Origin: Liolophura sinensis
Taxonomy: Eukaryota; Mollusca; Polyplacophora; Chitonida; Chitonidae
DNA length: 64,000 nt
Direction of reading: 5' to 3'
NCBI RefSeq assembly: GCF_032854445.1
Contig: NC_088298.1
Span: 11,645,504 to 11,709,503, forward strand
Shown: positions 12,801 through 28,000 of the stretch, piece by piece
How the letters are laid out: each line of letters begins with the position of its first letter
Numbering within the stretch: position 1 is the stretch's first letter
The notes under the pieces: generated by a model
What the model saw: the letters and a program-made list of their open reading frames with translations, nothing else
Databases searched by the model: none
Told to the model about the DNA's origin: nothing
Program-made: the position numbers and the translations under genes

Positions 12801-15800
12801 TATCGCTGGAGGTTAAAAAAAAAGTCAATAGGCAGCTATTTTTATATGATTACATTTTTATAACATGATCATCTCAAAAAATTTCACAAATTTCACAGAG
12901 TATTTTAGTGTAGACCAAGGACAGAGGGAATTTAGCGACTAAACAGTTCGATCTCTAACCTCCCCTCTTCAAAGAAATTATGACCATACCAATAGAAACA
13001 GTAAAATAGAACATGTGTCTAATTGTGTCTAATTCCACTTAACCCGGGGCCAGAGGCCTTGTATACATCGTGTTGAATCAAATGTGAGATTGGTTGTGAC
13101 GTTAGATATACGAAGAGTGCAATCAAAACGCAACTGATATACATATATTGACCATAGACAACTTATATACTAGCATGATACACGGTTTAGATACTGATTA
13201 AATACAGTGGACCAAAAACATTTCTTGCCTCTTACCCTAATCATTGAAAATCTTTCACAGCTTCTTTTTGCATTTATCCGTAAAAATTTCTTACTTTATA
13301 CACTGTCTTTAGTTCTTTGGTGGCTTGTGTTGAACGTTGTTTTGAAAACTGGTCTCGCAATTTTTGACTCGGAACGTCCATTTTGGCAGACGGCTGGTAT
13401 ACGAATATCTGTTTTGATGCCTAGATTTTAGATGTGTAGTATACACTTTGTACACATTTTAACTGTGTACTAAAATATCACTTCACACATGAAATAATTC
13501 AGTTTGCATGGACATCATTCGCCGATAAATCTCAAGTACACACTATAACCTCATTCATTTGTTTGACATCGATCAGGGTTTAACATTGTATACTTAGAAA
13601 AACAATAAAACGTTTCACTTATATATAACACCAAGGCTGATTCAGATTCAGATTCAAATCTGAATGTTTCCGAAAACAAATCCCACACTTTATTTCATCA
13701 GGTAAATGTACCTAAGAAACTGAAGTCCGAACAGCAAAAGGTGGATTTGAACACCCGACCTTATTGGTCTAGGGAAAGATGAAGTATAACATAAGCGGAT
13801 ACTGTTAGCAAGAAAGAATACTAAAAGTACAGCTTAGCAATGCATGTGCCTTAATGATTTGAGCCGTCATTTCATGAAGCCTTATGAAGCAAAATCCTGA
13901 AAACAATTTCGTGATCCCCCCCCCCCTCCCAAGCAGCCCCCCTCCCGACACACACACCACAGCAACCCTTCTACTACCCGGGGTGCGGGTAGGTAATAAT
14001 AATACGTGTCACAGACATCAAGATATTTTTCCGTGATCATAAAATATAGGTTGTCAGAAAACAAATACAACAGGGTGATACTTGATATTCGAACACAGAT
14101 AAGCGATCAGTGTACTTGTAAACTTCCTGTTCAGCCGTTAATAAAGAGCTGTCGTTAGGAAATTTGATAATACTGTTAAAAAAAAATGTCCTTATATTTA
14201 CTGCATATCCCTGGTACAGATAAAAGGGGCTTTGTGACAACGCAGTCATTTAGGAAGTGTGAACGCCACTTAGCTAAAGCTAATTCCGCAAGTACACCTT
14301 CAAGTTGTACACATACGTTTTACTACAACTTTAGGTGACGCCCGCCTTCTAAAGCTTTTGTTGTTCTTTTCAAAAACGAAATAATTCTTTGCAATTATTG
14401 TTCAGTCTGTAGCATTATAATGCAACAACATCAGTTTCGGAAGTGGATTGAGAAACTCATATCCGCACTTAATACAGTATATAAGGAATGTGAGCTAACC
14501 ATTGCCTTCCAAGGACTAGAAGTATGACAGCCTGTGCTTTAAGGAGCTATATGCCATCGTGTCCGCCATACAATTCAGGCTCTTCTGACAAATAACTCTG
14601 TTCAATTATTGTTCAGTCTGTAGCATTATACTGCAACAACATCAGTTTCGGAAGTGGATTGAAAAACTCATATCCGCCCTTACTCTAGTATATAAGGAAG
14701 GTGAGCTAACCATTGCCTTCCAAGGACTAGAAGAAAGGTAGCCTGTGCTGTAAGGAACCATATGTCACCATGTACGGCATACAAATCAGGTTCTTCTGAC
14801 GAAAGCTGGGTCTATACAGCTTACTGCGAGATAACAAACTCCTCTCGAAAGCGACTACAAACAGATTATATTCAAAAAAATTCTATGGCAGCCATGATGG
14901 CTGCATGCGAAAGTACAATTTCTGCATTAACCAAGATGAGTTCCGAAATCTTATATATCGATCCAAAACTCGAGGTAGGTATACCGTGGTAGTAGTTTGA
15001 TTAGGCGTTGGTTTTGTAATCTTCTTTGCCATTTAAATACATTGCACTACTTGAGGCACAAACACACTGATCCACATTTAGTCATTTAACCTTTGATTAC
15101 TTCTTTCGATCCATTAGGCAACTAAAGCCTTGCATGGTCAGCTTGGGCTAATCGGTGTTTAAGTCTCAGTTTTGTATAGCTATACAAACGTGAGTTAAAA
15201 CTGGTCCGGCATTTTTTTTTCTAATATTGCAGTAATTTAATGAGGGTAGAGAATGGATGCAGATTGGTTGGTTGTTCAGATGTGATTTCCTAGATTAAAT
15301 CCGTCAGCCTTGGGTACTCTTGTATTAACGTACCATGCCTAAAATTCAGCCTAAGCTGGGCATAACCTGTGCTTGCCTATCTCTCACCACAGCCAATAAG
15401 CGACGATTCTGTAACACTCTAAGTTATACCAAAGTCATGGAGACCTTAATTTCATCTCCATGAAGAGGAAAAGGTACTTCAAATTCGAAGACTTTTGAGG
15501 TTTTCAAGGCCTCGTATGAACCCTGCTGATGACAAGTAATAATAATATACACCTCAGACTTGGTAACAACGCTACCAAAGAGCTCGCCTGTAAGAGACAC
15601 ATGAATACAAAACTTTAGCTCAATAAATAAAGTACTAACTTGGTAATTTACAGTACTTAATATGCACAGAGCATCAGCGATGGAACATCCCCCTTGTGTC
15701 ATTGTCCTTAATATACATGTAAAACTTCAAGTCAATACATGCTGGACTTTTTGAAAAATCACCCGTAACATTTTGTTTAACTTTGATTCTAAGTCACGAA

Positions 15801-18800
15801 TTGGGTGTTTCATAGGCACACACCCTTTCAAAGATGGAATATCTCCCTCGGCTTTCATGTGTGCAAACAATGAGCTCAATAAATGCAGTACAATCATAAC
15901 TCTTAACATTTTGTTTAACACTGATTTTAATACACAATGCACTAAGTCGGGAATTCAGTAATTTATGATATTTAATATGTACATACCGAATCAAGGATGG
16001 CATGTCCCCCTTGCGCTATTATGTGCAAACCCTGAGCTCAATATATGCAGTGCTTTTGGAGATACCACCCCTAACATTTTGTTTAACATTGATTCTAATG
16101 CACAATACACTAAGTGATTTCAGGAATTCAATAATTTACGGTATTTAATATCTATACACCGCATAAACGATCGAATATCCCCCTTGTGTTATTGTGCTCT
16201 ACATGTGTGCAAACCCTGATCTCAATACTGGCAGTACTTTTTAAAATACCACCATTAAGGTTTTGTTTAACATTGCCTTCCCAGTTATTGGGCGCCGATG
16301 CTCTGGCTATGACATAAGCTGCAGGCGAGCTAAAAATGTCCTGATGATCTGATGAACTTGTGTTCTTGTGCTCCGTACATCTGTTTGTATTCCGGGCCCT
16401 GAGCGGCCTGTGGACACTCGCCTATGATTGACTGGGATAGTTGTTCCGCATGCCTACGTACGACCCCAACACCTCTCCACCTCGCTGTCTACAGGCCTAA
16501 TTACTCTAGCCAATGTATAACAAACACTGTTCAGTTTATCCGCATGCGGTATGAGAGTAAATATTTCACTCACATAGGGCGTATCAGTATTTTAATGGAG
16601 TGACTGAGTGAGTGAATGCTGGAGGTTTAACGTCGTACTTTTTCTGTCATATGACGACGAAGGAATCCTTAGAGTGTATGTAATGTGCCTTCTTGTTGCA
16701 GGACGGATTTCCACCGTTCTTTTATCCAGTGCTGCTTCTCTGAGACGCTTTACCGGAGGAAAGTAAGCCGCCCCGCCCAAGCCAATATACTGATACGGGT
16801 CAACCAGTCGTTGCACTATCCCCTTCAGGCTGAACGCCAAGCGAGGAAGTTACAACTTCCTATTTTTTTAAAGTCTTAGGTGTGACTCGACCCAGGATAG
16901 ACCCTGAATCCACCGCTCCCGAAGCGGACGCTCTACCAACTATCGGGGCCGGTACATTTCAAGTAAGTATATACATGTAAAATATGGGAGCGATCCGAAA
17001 ACTAAATCTGTACCAAAATGTGCAGTATAGGCCTTCTTCATCACATCCTTGAGAATGGATACTTTTATCTCTTAAAACACGAATGCGGCTATTAGGGCCC
17101 AAGAGCTTCCGGGGACTTGGCGGCCCCTGGACCCTCGCCTCAATGCTTGGGATAATGGCCCCCGTTACTTTCCATTTGCTTCCTACGTCCCTGGAACATG
17201 TTTAAACCAAGGGACAGTAAACGGTTTTCCATGCGATGATACAAATGACTGTTCAGATGTTCCTGCCTATTTATCTCGCGTTAAGCAAAACATTCACCTC
17301 TACAATTTATTAAGAGTTCGGAAGAAATGACTCGGTACGGCGATCAGTCGGGGCGCGAAAATTGACTTTTTAATAATCTAATCAAATTGGCCGCCTGTAC
17401 AAATGGTTGGTAAGTTCATTGCAAATCACAAAGATCACGATCGCAGCTTTAGCCGTTGTTGTTAGCATCTGAATATTATGATGTAGAACTCTTTTGAAAA
17501 TGAAAGCAAGACAATGCTACTCACTTGCACGTTTCAATGCCAAATTTTGCGTATGATCGCGTTCATAGCTTCGAAAAGCTACAACTGTCCCACAGTTCTC
17601 ACAGTGATTTATTTCTTTATTTGATTGGTGTTTACGCCGAACTCAAGACGACGGCGGCCAGTATTATGGTGGGAGGAAACCGGGCACAGCGAGGACACAG
17701 CTCCTTTGTGTTATTATTTTTACAGTCAATTGTAAATTCCGTTGTTTACAATGTTTACAATCGATAGTAGCTACCATCTCTTTGTGCATGCAGATCCGGA
17801 AAATTTGTCTGTCCACGAGAACCTTGGTAGGTCGTCAACAACTGACAGCTGGAAGTATGATCCAGCTACACGCCTCGGAAGGTAATTCCCCAACCCCAGC
17901 AAATCACTGAACATACCATATACATCATCCATACACAATCGAATCTCTAGAACTAACTGACCTTATGTGTCAGTCACGTGAATTTGCCTTGCATTGTGTC
18001 TGATGCTTAGGCACATCGATTAGATCGTTAACGCCATAATTAATTGATACATCGATGCAAACAGGCCTATTTCGTATAAATGTTGAGATAGAAGAATCGA
18101 TGATGATGTACATCCAGCAACAGGTTTGGTCTTTGAATCAAAAAGCGAAACAAAACAAAAAACAAATGAAGAGACATACACGTAGACATATAGAGAAATG
18201 GACAAAGTGAATCAAGACATCAAGTCACTAGTTTTCATTGTGGAGTGCGGCCCTAATACAGTTTTCAAATACGACACCCATTCTGTTGTAAGCCCCTAAA
18301 AACGTTTTAAAATATATAACCCATACCGCTGTACGTCTCTAATTCAAAGTTTCAAATTTGTTGCAGAAGCCTTCGTAGCCAAGGTGATTAGCGTGCCAGC
18401 CTTTCACCAATGTGATCAACTCCAACTCATGCTGGCTTCATCCCCGGCCGTACGTGGGGAAGGTCCTGCGAACAATCTGCAGATGGTTGTGGGTTTCCCC
18501 CGGGCTCTGTCGGGTTTCCTCCCACCGTAATACTGATCGCCGTCGTATAAGTGAAATATTCAGCGAAGCAGTACAAATATGATGAAAAAAAGGCAAACAA
18601 CAACAATTTTTCCCCCATAAAATAACAATAATAAAAACATCAGATAAAATATTAGGCCATGTATACCGATTTTCAAAGGATTTCATTCTTCAAAAGCGCT
18701 CCTCGAGGATATATTGATTATCTGGTAAAACGCCTTTGATCTGTAGTATTGTCTATGGCTGTGGGAGAACTGACTGAACTGATGACAATGATAATCATGA

Positions 18801-21800
18801 ATCAGACTGTCTGTATACGTCGGTGGAAATCCATATATACCATCGATCACTATGGAGATATAAGACAGGGTATACGCGTGTTCTATATACAAATGCCATA
18901 AGTACAATCACCCCCTAGGTCCATGTCAGACAGGATCCATCCTATTTAAATACTTCAAGTGAATTGAAAAAAATTTGGAATTATCTTCCCTCATCACAAC
19001 ATCCGGAGTAAAGCAATGGTGCCAAACAAAGTGTTATTGATATCACTGCAATATTTTTCCTTACCTAATTTTGCTTCAGCCATAGTGATTAAGGGCGTGT
19101 AAATGGGTACCATTTCTCAATTGGCATTGACAGATAGAATAAAAACCCTACCTGAGCTAAACTGGCAAAAGGACGACTCTCACTCGTTAAGTGTGACCAT
19201 TTGCCAACCATCATTTCTCCACTGACATTAACAGATAGAATAAAAACACTACCTGAGCTAAACTGACAAAAGGACGACTCCCACTCGTTAAGTGTGACCA
19301 TTTGCCAACCATCACACTGTCGTCTCTGCCCTGGTTTTACTCTTCATGATGTAGTCTTATATTCGTTTTGAAATTTACATTTTATCATGTCTGTACTTAA
19401 CGATGTGGCTTATATTGCCTATGATCTGCTACAATTTAAGAATTTGCACGAACAGTTAAAATAAACCCCTACTTGAGGTTAACTGACAAGAGTAGGATTT
19501 TACGGATTACATGTGAGCATTTGTCAACTATCACGCTGTCGTTACTGCTATAATTTCAGTCTTCAGGCTATAATTTCAGTCTTCAGGCTGTAGTCTTTAT
19601 AACACAGGTGTCATTGTTGCACGTAAGGCGAAGAGAACGTCATATCTGGGGATGTTCACGATACCGCTACACTTTCTATATCATGGTCGCCATACAGACA
19701 GAGGTCTTTCAGACCTGTATCTGTCTCACAGCTGCAAACTTCAGACAGGTATGCGTATGCCATTTCTTAAATCTTTTGGAATGTAAAATGCTTACGACTT
19801 TGCAGGACCGATATCAGGGGGTTTGCTAAGTGGCTACAATAACAATGCAATATTACAATACTTTATGACTTCCAGTGCTAAAAGTACTGTAGTTTCACTA
19901 GAATTCATAAAAAGTTGTCTTTATTGTCAATGGGATAATGTCAATATGCACAGTCCAACATGAACTACTGATTTCAGCAGAAAAGCGATTGTCTGGCAAA
20001 TTCCCGCTACCGATAGGCGATCCAACAATTTACTGATCAAATGACAGGAACAGGTCATTTGCTAATTAACTTCGAATTGTATTCTCCAAGCTCCGACGGT
20101 CAGTCGCGCAGGGAAAGTGTAAAACATGTCAATGACATTGATGGATGCTAGATGTATGCCTTACACCTTGCATGCTCACGGTTTCCCACGAGACCAGGGA
20201 ATGACGATGTCGTACTTAGTGAAATCGATGGCTGATCGGAAAGCGACTATGACGACAATTGCCCAGCACAGATAATTCTATTCACACTTGTTTTGTCTGA
20301 CACGTGCATTACCAAACATGAGTATTACGAATTTCAAACAACCGCAGTCCAACATGAGGACAGTTCTTAGACACAAATCATCGTCTGAATGTTGGAAAAA
20401 TTTGTAAGAAAAATTTTCAGGTATTCAGTCCAATATCACTTGGCCTAAAAGCCTCAAGGTCATCAACTTCTCAAGAGAAGACAGATTCATAGTCTAGAGA
20501 TCTGAGTGTTTTGTGTGACAATTTTGTCAAGCTATTATTCCGTCACTCTAGGTTTCTTCGGTTTTAAAAAGAGTTACCGTTACCTTTTAGGTGAATATGG
20601 ACAGAGTGTCCAGAATCTCTGGAGCTCCGCTTAATATGTGAGTCTAATTCCGCTTTGACTCCAGGAACACTACCAACAATACGGGTAACTGCGTGAGATT
20701 GCGTGTTCGTTGAGCAGGAGACAGGAGATTTGTTAAGAACCTTGTGAGGTGCAGTACTTTTCTGTTAAGTGTGGTGCAGTGATTTTCTGCTAAGTGTGGT
20801 AGAGTACTTTTGTGTACTGTTATGTATGTACACGTATGTGGTCCATTATCACCTGCTGTTAACACACAGAATACAGAATGTGCATGTGTGTAGCCCATTA
20901 TCACCTGCTGTTAACATACAGAATACAGAATTTATGTAGCTCATCACCACCTTCTGTTAACATCAGAATACAGAATGTACATGTGTGTACCCATTATCAC
21001 CCCGTTAACATACACAATAGAGAATGTACATTTGTGTAGCCCGTTATAACCTCCTGTTACACAAAATACAGAATGTACATGTATGTAGCTCATTATCACG
21101 ACCTGATAATATACAGAATGTACATGTATGTAGCCCATTATCACCTGCTGTTGACATACAGAATGTACATGTATGCAACCCATTATCACCTCCTGCTAAT
21201 ATACAGAATACAGAATGTGCATGTATAGATCATTATCACCTTCGCCAAAATTTTTACTGTCACCCAATCTTGAATTTTTCCTGCACGGACCGCTACGCGA
21301 GTAGGCATCCACGTATGAACCTAGACGTCATCCAGAGGAGGAAACTTTTAATTTAGTACAATATGCTATGTACAATGCTTCTACCAATTTCGTCCGTGTA
21401 GTAGCTAGGCGAAGAGAGGACGTTCTATTGATCGTATTACTGTGGCAATAACAATATATTAAAATGCGGTAAGAGGGGAAACCTTTTCGATGAGACCCAA
21501 GGATAAAAGGAAGAGGAAAAGGTGTTTCCTGAGCAGGAATCTCCATAAAGACCCCTTTAGGCTTACCCGGATGTCCGGCCAATTGTACCCAGGCATTCTT
21601 CCGGTTCTTCAGGAGGGCATCACTGGCTGGTGCAGTCAGGTCCAAAGCATTCTGTGGAGACAAAACACAAGCGGTCGCATAACACAAGTCCGACATTCGT
21701 ATACCACTCGTATATACCAAAAAAGGACGTCCCACCTCCACAGCTGCAAGACCCATTTCCAAAGCATCTCAAAACACCAGTTCCCAAAGAGATATGTAAG

Positions 21801-22015
21801 AATATATTAATAGTAGGCATGGTCGAAATTTACTAATATCCATTTAAATTACGAAAGCACACATGAATGTTAGCCAGTATTAAAGTATATCTCACCATGG
21901 AATGTTTAATTTTTCACTTTAAAATCAGTATCGAAGCTCCCATGCAGACAAAGAAGGCAAAACTTAACACATAACATCCTGAACATGATGAAAGGGGTGT
22001 CTCACAACTGTTACA

Positions 22016-22088
<73 letters not shown>

Positions 22089-25000
22089 TAAAACCACAAA
22101 GTGTCTTCACCGATTTTAAATGTAAATTAATTCTCCCATCCAATGTTACTTCATCTCTCAAACGTCTCAAGATAACGATGTTAAGATGAAACACCTATCA
22201 GCATCGATTTGTCAACAGTACAAACGTGGTGGTCAGGAGTAAATACTCCTATTTAGAATTTCTCAGATTTCTCTTTGAGTCCCTTTTTGCGATCAGGATC
22301 TATTTAAATACTCCTCTTTAGAATTTCTCAGATTTCTCTCTGAGTCCCTTTTTGGGATCAGGATCTATTTAAATACTCCTCTTTAGAATTTCTCAGATTT
22401 CTCTCTGAGTCCCTTTTTGGGATCAGGATCTATTTAAATACTCCTCTTTAGAATTTCTCAGATTTCTCTCTGAGTCCCTTTTGGGATCAGGATCTATTTA
22501 AATACTCCTCTTTAGAATTTCTCAGATTTCTCTCTGAGTCCCTTTTTGGGATCAGGATCTATTTAAATACTCCTCTTTAGAATTTCTCAGATTTCTCTCT
22601 GAGTCCCTTTTTGGGATCAGGGTCTATTTAAATACTCCTCTTTAGAATTTCTCAGATTTCTCTCTGAGTCCCTTTTTTTGAATCAGGATCTATTTAAATA
22701 CTCCTCTTTAGAATTTCTCACATTTCTCTCTGAGTCCCTTTTTTTGAATCAGGATCTATTTAAGGTTCACTGTGAGACATACCTGAACATATGAAATGGA
22801 ACTGATAAAATATATTATGTGAATGATTCGATGATGTCCAACGATCTCAGCTGTTCTTCGCTCAAACACAGCCTGTTTCCATGGATTTTAACGTGTCTAG
22901 AGACTAAAAGATAAGTTCTGTCCATGCTTACGTTTCCACTTGAAAGTAAAATATTTTCTAACATGTTTAGGCGTGTTCCAGACATTGGTATAAAAGTGGA
23001 CAGCCGCAAAATGCTAAGTGAGTAGATAGGCCTATATTAAAAATGATCGGTGTACAAAGAAATACATGTACAATCGATATTCCAGACGCTTCAATTCTGC
23101 TTAGTTTTTCAGTCGTATATATTGATCAGGTTGTGTTTGAACATGGATATAAGTCTTTAGGTGTATACAACCCAGAAAAAGGTCAAAAGAGATCCAGGGT
23201 GTACTTGTCATTTTTTTTTTATCCTTTATTTGTTCAGGGAAACCGAAGAAATAGTTCAACTTTTTGGTCTTAAACGCCGCACTCAAAAATCGATGGTGTT
23301 TATTTTGCAGGTCCATCTTTTAACATGTAGGTGACAAACCTACTGACTTAAAACCACAGTAGAATATTCTCGACCCTAGGGCTTAATTAAGCACGGGGCC
23401 ATGCATAATCTGTGCCGAGAACAACGCGTTAGTCAACTGAACCAGCGATGGATGAAATAAACATTTAAATGAACTCAAATTTCGTATGGTATTAAATCAC
23501 TCAATTATCTACCTTCATTTCCTTTACGATTCCAGCAGACCACCTCACAAGAATACCCTTATTTGTGTCCTAAGAACAAGACTACCAGGAATAAATTAAC
23601 GACTTATCCAAACAGACGTTCTCGCAACTCTTAACAAGGCTTATTCCCCGCCAGACGATCTCCTGCTGACAGCACGGTGACACGGAAAGCCGGATACCTC
23701 CAACCACCATTTGTACAAAATCGTCCCTTCGGTTTATCCACAGAGCACGAAAAAGTTACTGTAGGAGCAGCTTAACAGAGTAAGCTCTATGTCATGTCGA
23801 CTCTTCAGTTAATGGCTGAGCAGACAAAGAACTGTTTCCACGCAAATGGTTTTAGGGCTCAACATGAATAATACATTGCTGGAATGGTCTTTACTCTGCC
23901 TTCTGTAGTCTTTTTAACTGTTTATCTACATAAAGTGGGATTATGCTGGTGGACAAAACATACCCGAAGCCGAATCGCTGTGCATCGTTTTCAGGTTACT
24001 GTTTATTTCATGTGACGCCAACGCAGCAGTTTGAGTAATTCTAGACTAGCGACGTATAATAAATTGCTATTAACATCGCTGTATGTTTTTTTAACTAACA
24101 AATTGTGCTAGGGGGCGTGTAAGTCCTACTTTTAGCATTTACATGAAGAGTTAGAAAAAAAACCTAACTCAGGTAAGCACACGAGAAGTAGGATTTCCAT
24201 GGATACGTGTGACCATTTGCCAGCTATCACGCTAATGTCGTTGCCATGGTTTCACTAGCGGAGCTGTAGTCTATGTTTTCTAAAATCATTTAAAGAAATC
24301 TTCATAGATCTTCTCTGTATGAAAAGCATTTCTGTTGGTATTTTCCACCTGAGCATCTGTCAAGAACGCCACAAAATTAAGGAGCTTAAACAGCAAGGAA
24401 AATCGTATATAACACGCGCGGGGGCTCTATCTTGCTCAATGTATGACGGTTTTGAATTTGGATCAAATAAGTAAAGACGTTTTACAGCTTACACCGTGCC
24501 ATTTCACAGGGTATGTAAAAGCCACTTCAATATTTCAGCTAGATACAGCAACCATATGACGGTCTAGCCAGCAAGAAGATTACCCATTTACACACTTTGT
24601 TGGGCTAATAATAACGTACTTCATACCACATTCCTCAGCAATTGCAAGTCGCAATAGGACACGCTACAAAATTCGACAAACATCGATAATATACAACACA
24701 CTGCCCTTTCTAATTCAAACAACTCGATATATAATAAACCAACACTGAGGTTACTGTAACTGCTATCAAACTTTGGAGGGCAAAGTCTCTAATATACTTC
24801 TCAGACTTAACTGTCCGCCGAATCCTGAAATACACAGCCTCGGTCAACTGCCCATCGAATCCTGAAGTATACACAATCTCGATTATACTTTTCAGACGGT
24901 CAAACGCTACCAAGCTTCGAAATAAACAATTTCGATGGCATTTCCAAGAGAGACAACTGCCACCTAAGGCTGGATGACAGTCTCTAGTATACTTCCGATC

Positions 25001-28000
25001 CACTGTTACCAAACCCCGAAATACAAACTCTCGATTATACTTCTTGAGGAGTCAATGGCGGCTAAACTCTAGAAGACACCGAGAAATTGACCTGTTACCA
25101 AACCCTAATCGACAGGGTCAGGATTATACTATTCACGTTGTCAACTGATACCAAACTCTGTTGGATACAGTCTAGATTATACTTCTCAGACAGCTAACTC
25201 CTGCCAGACTATGGATGACACGGTCTCCACTACACTTCTCAGAGCGTTTACTGGTTCTAAACTCTGCAGGACAAGTCTTGATTATACATCTTGGAAAGTC
25301 CACTACTGCCAAATTGTGGTGGACACAGTCTCGACAATACTTCTCAGAAATTCGGGTAAGTCAATTTCTAAACGACACAAGGCAAGGGTTCAAGCGCTGA
25401 GGAAAAGACACAGTAACTTTCCCTTTCTTGTCATTCGTAGAAAGCTTTCAAACCGAACTAGGCCGAGGTTAGATGAACGAGAACGGAAACATAACGGTAG
25501 TGCAGTAAATGCTCTGAAGATCCGAGCAATGCCACAATCCTGATGTGTGTATGTTGGACTCTGGCGTGACCTTACTATCACTGAATCCGATAAACACGAC
25601 TTAAAGAAAGTTAAGAAGCCAGCACGTGACTAAGGTAAACATAGTTGTCAAATATTTACATAAACATGGCAGATGTGTCGTCCGCTGTGAACGCTGTCGT
25701 TCAAGTATGAGTAGAAGTTTGATAGGCTTATTTGGGAGGCCTATTTCGTGTCAAGGGTGAGATGTATGTCCTCTATTAATCGAACGCCATGACAACTTTC
25801 ATGCAACGCGTATAGTGAAGCTTTCTAAAAGAGGCAATATCAAATTCCCTATGTTCCTGCAGGAACACCGTGGGTAAATTAGCCACGCTGAAGACAAGGT
25901 CGTTCAAGGTCGTTTATCTTTATATATTGTACAGGTCTTGAGCTTGGCGTCAAAAGAGACATTCGTATACCAACCGTCAACCAAAATGGACGGTCCAGAA
26001 GGCCAGACAAATTAAAAAAAAACAAACCAAAACATCGTTCTATACAAACCACGAAAGTATATACAGTATGGAATTATTTATTTATTTATTTGATTGGTGT
26101 TTTACGCCGTACTCAAGAATATTTCACTCATACGACGGCGGCGAGCATTATGGTGGGAGGAAACCCACGACCATTCGCAGGTTGCTTGCAGACCTTCCCA
26201 CGTACGGCCGGAGCGAAAGCCAGCCTGAACTGGAGTTGAACTCATAGCGACCGCAGCATGGATTCATACAAAAAGAAGCAGTCAACAGTTTACAATGATG
26301 TTGGTACGCCGCAAGGAATATTCCAGGCGAATGAATGAGCTCTGTATAGAATCGTGTACCATGTCAGTTTACAGGTTGTCCATGATCAAAATATGCATCT
26401 TAGTTGCGCTTTGTTCGCAGCAGTTCATGTATGAACAGCCAATGTGACCGTTTAATTCAACACGACGAACAGTATGGTCACTAGCCCAGAATCCCTGGCT
26501 TTTCGGCAACTCTATATCCAAATTTTAAATTTACTGATTTAATCAGCATTAGGAACAGCTCAACAACGCCACATACAATTATATCCAAAGTTTAAAACGC
26601 CGACGAGAGTGACTGTAAATTATTTAGTCCAGATATGTTTATGACATCCGCGTTAATGTAGGCTGATCTTATTTGCTGTGCGCTTCCAAGTATAAATATC
26701 TTGTCCTAACCTTAAGCAATTCCAACAAGTGTTAATGCAATACAACATGGCGGCTACAGCAGACATGAGGTCGTGAGTTCCGAACATTTTTAGGTGTTTA
26801 ATGTAGTTTAAAGCAGAACAGCTGTTGCTAATGATTGGAGTCGAGTTCTGAAGTACTATCGAGGATCCTGATAGAAAATCTGGCTTCAACACATAAAAGC
26901 TTTAACAACGTGGAGCAAAAATTCTTCTGGGCATTGACTTGCAAGCTAAGGATACTGCTAAAATGGCGACGATTCATAACCCACCGCCCCCAGTTAGTCC
27001 CGTGCAAGTGATTGGAGAGTTGAGATGCACGAGATCATCAACAGGCGGTAAGGGCTCCAGTTCCATCGGTCGAGCACACACAAAGCGTATGTCAACAAAA
27101 CCTCTACATAACCCAAACTGAAACGACATTCCAGCCATTTCTCAATCTCTGTGCAATCCATCCGAGATGACTGCAAATCTAGAATCTCTGACTGATGAAC
27201 GTATTCAACACAGACTAGAACAAGCGGTGACACGGGCTGTTGTTGCTGTAATGAAACACTAAGCCGAGCTAATCATGGTGAGTGACTCAAAAATAACTAG
27301 TCTTTCATCAGACTTGAAAGCCGCCATACAGAAGATCAATGAGATGGACGCACTTTTAGAGACTTATTCAAAAATGGTCGATAATCTTTCTGACGAAGTG
27401 TCATCTATGAAACTCCAATTACGCGAATCTCAAGTTGAGATTGCAAACTTAGAAAAGGAGAGCGATCGAGCCGAACAGTATAGCCGACGAGACAGCCTCA
27501 GAATTACTGGACTACAACTACTCGATGGTGAAACAACTGACGATGCTGTTTGTAGATTGGCAAAAGCTGCAAATGTACGCATAACGCAATGTAACATTGC
27601 TCGTTCTCACTTTGTCGGCAGAGAAAGGCAACAAATTATCGTTAAATTTGCAACTTACCGACAAAGGAAAGAATTTATTTCTGCGCGTAAGAGGCTGGGA
27701 GAAACGATTCTTTATCCAGGATATATGTGAACGAAGATCTCACAAAGGCCCGCTACACCTTGTTCAAGTCAGCTCTCGCCCAGAAAAGGATAGGGAAAAT
27801 TCACAGAGTATGGACATTTGATGGCAATATTTTTGTGCGGAAAACTGAAAATGGAGAGAAAACTCAAATCATTGTGAAGATGACCTCCTTTTCTGAACAG
27901 TGCGATTTGACCTATTTATGCGTTCTTCTATCTGAATGCTGGTTTTATTTATTTATTTATTTATTTATTTGATTGGTGTTTCACGCCGTACTCAAGACGG

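Larger units (their letters stand above)
12640..21566. other. ITPK intron 2
   Basis: An 8.9-kb intron between exons 2 and 3. It holds the 211-bp duplication, repeat families C and D, two SINE A copies, one SINE B and a minisatellite. No further exon was recognised. Confidence 0.85.

Noticed and set aside
16592-16840. 82-codon minus-strand frame beginning [17 protein letters not shown]
   Set aside because: The same frame recurs at 41354-41551, 56279-56491 and 57552-57758 within SINE family B; it is a repeat-borne frame, not a gene.
18906-18950. Minus-strand GWILSD as a candidate for the missing ITPK segment before the kinase
   Set aside because: The true segment (WVQLAGHPG) was found at 21567-21651 with matching phases on both sides.
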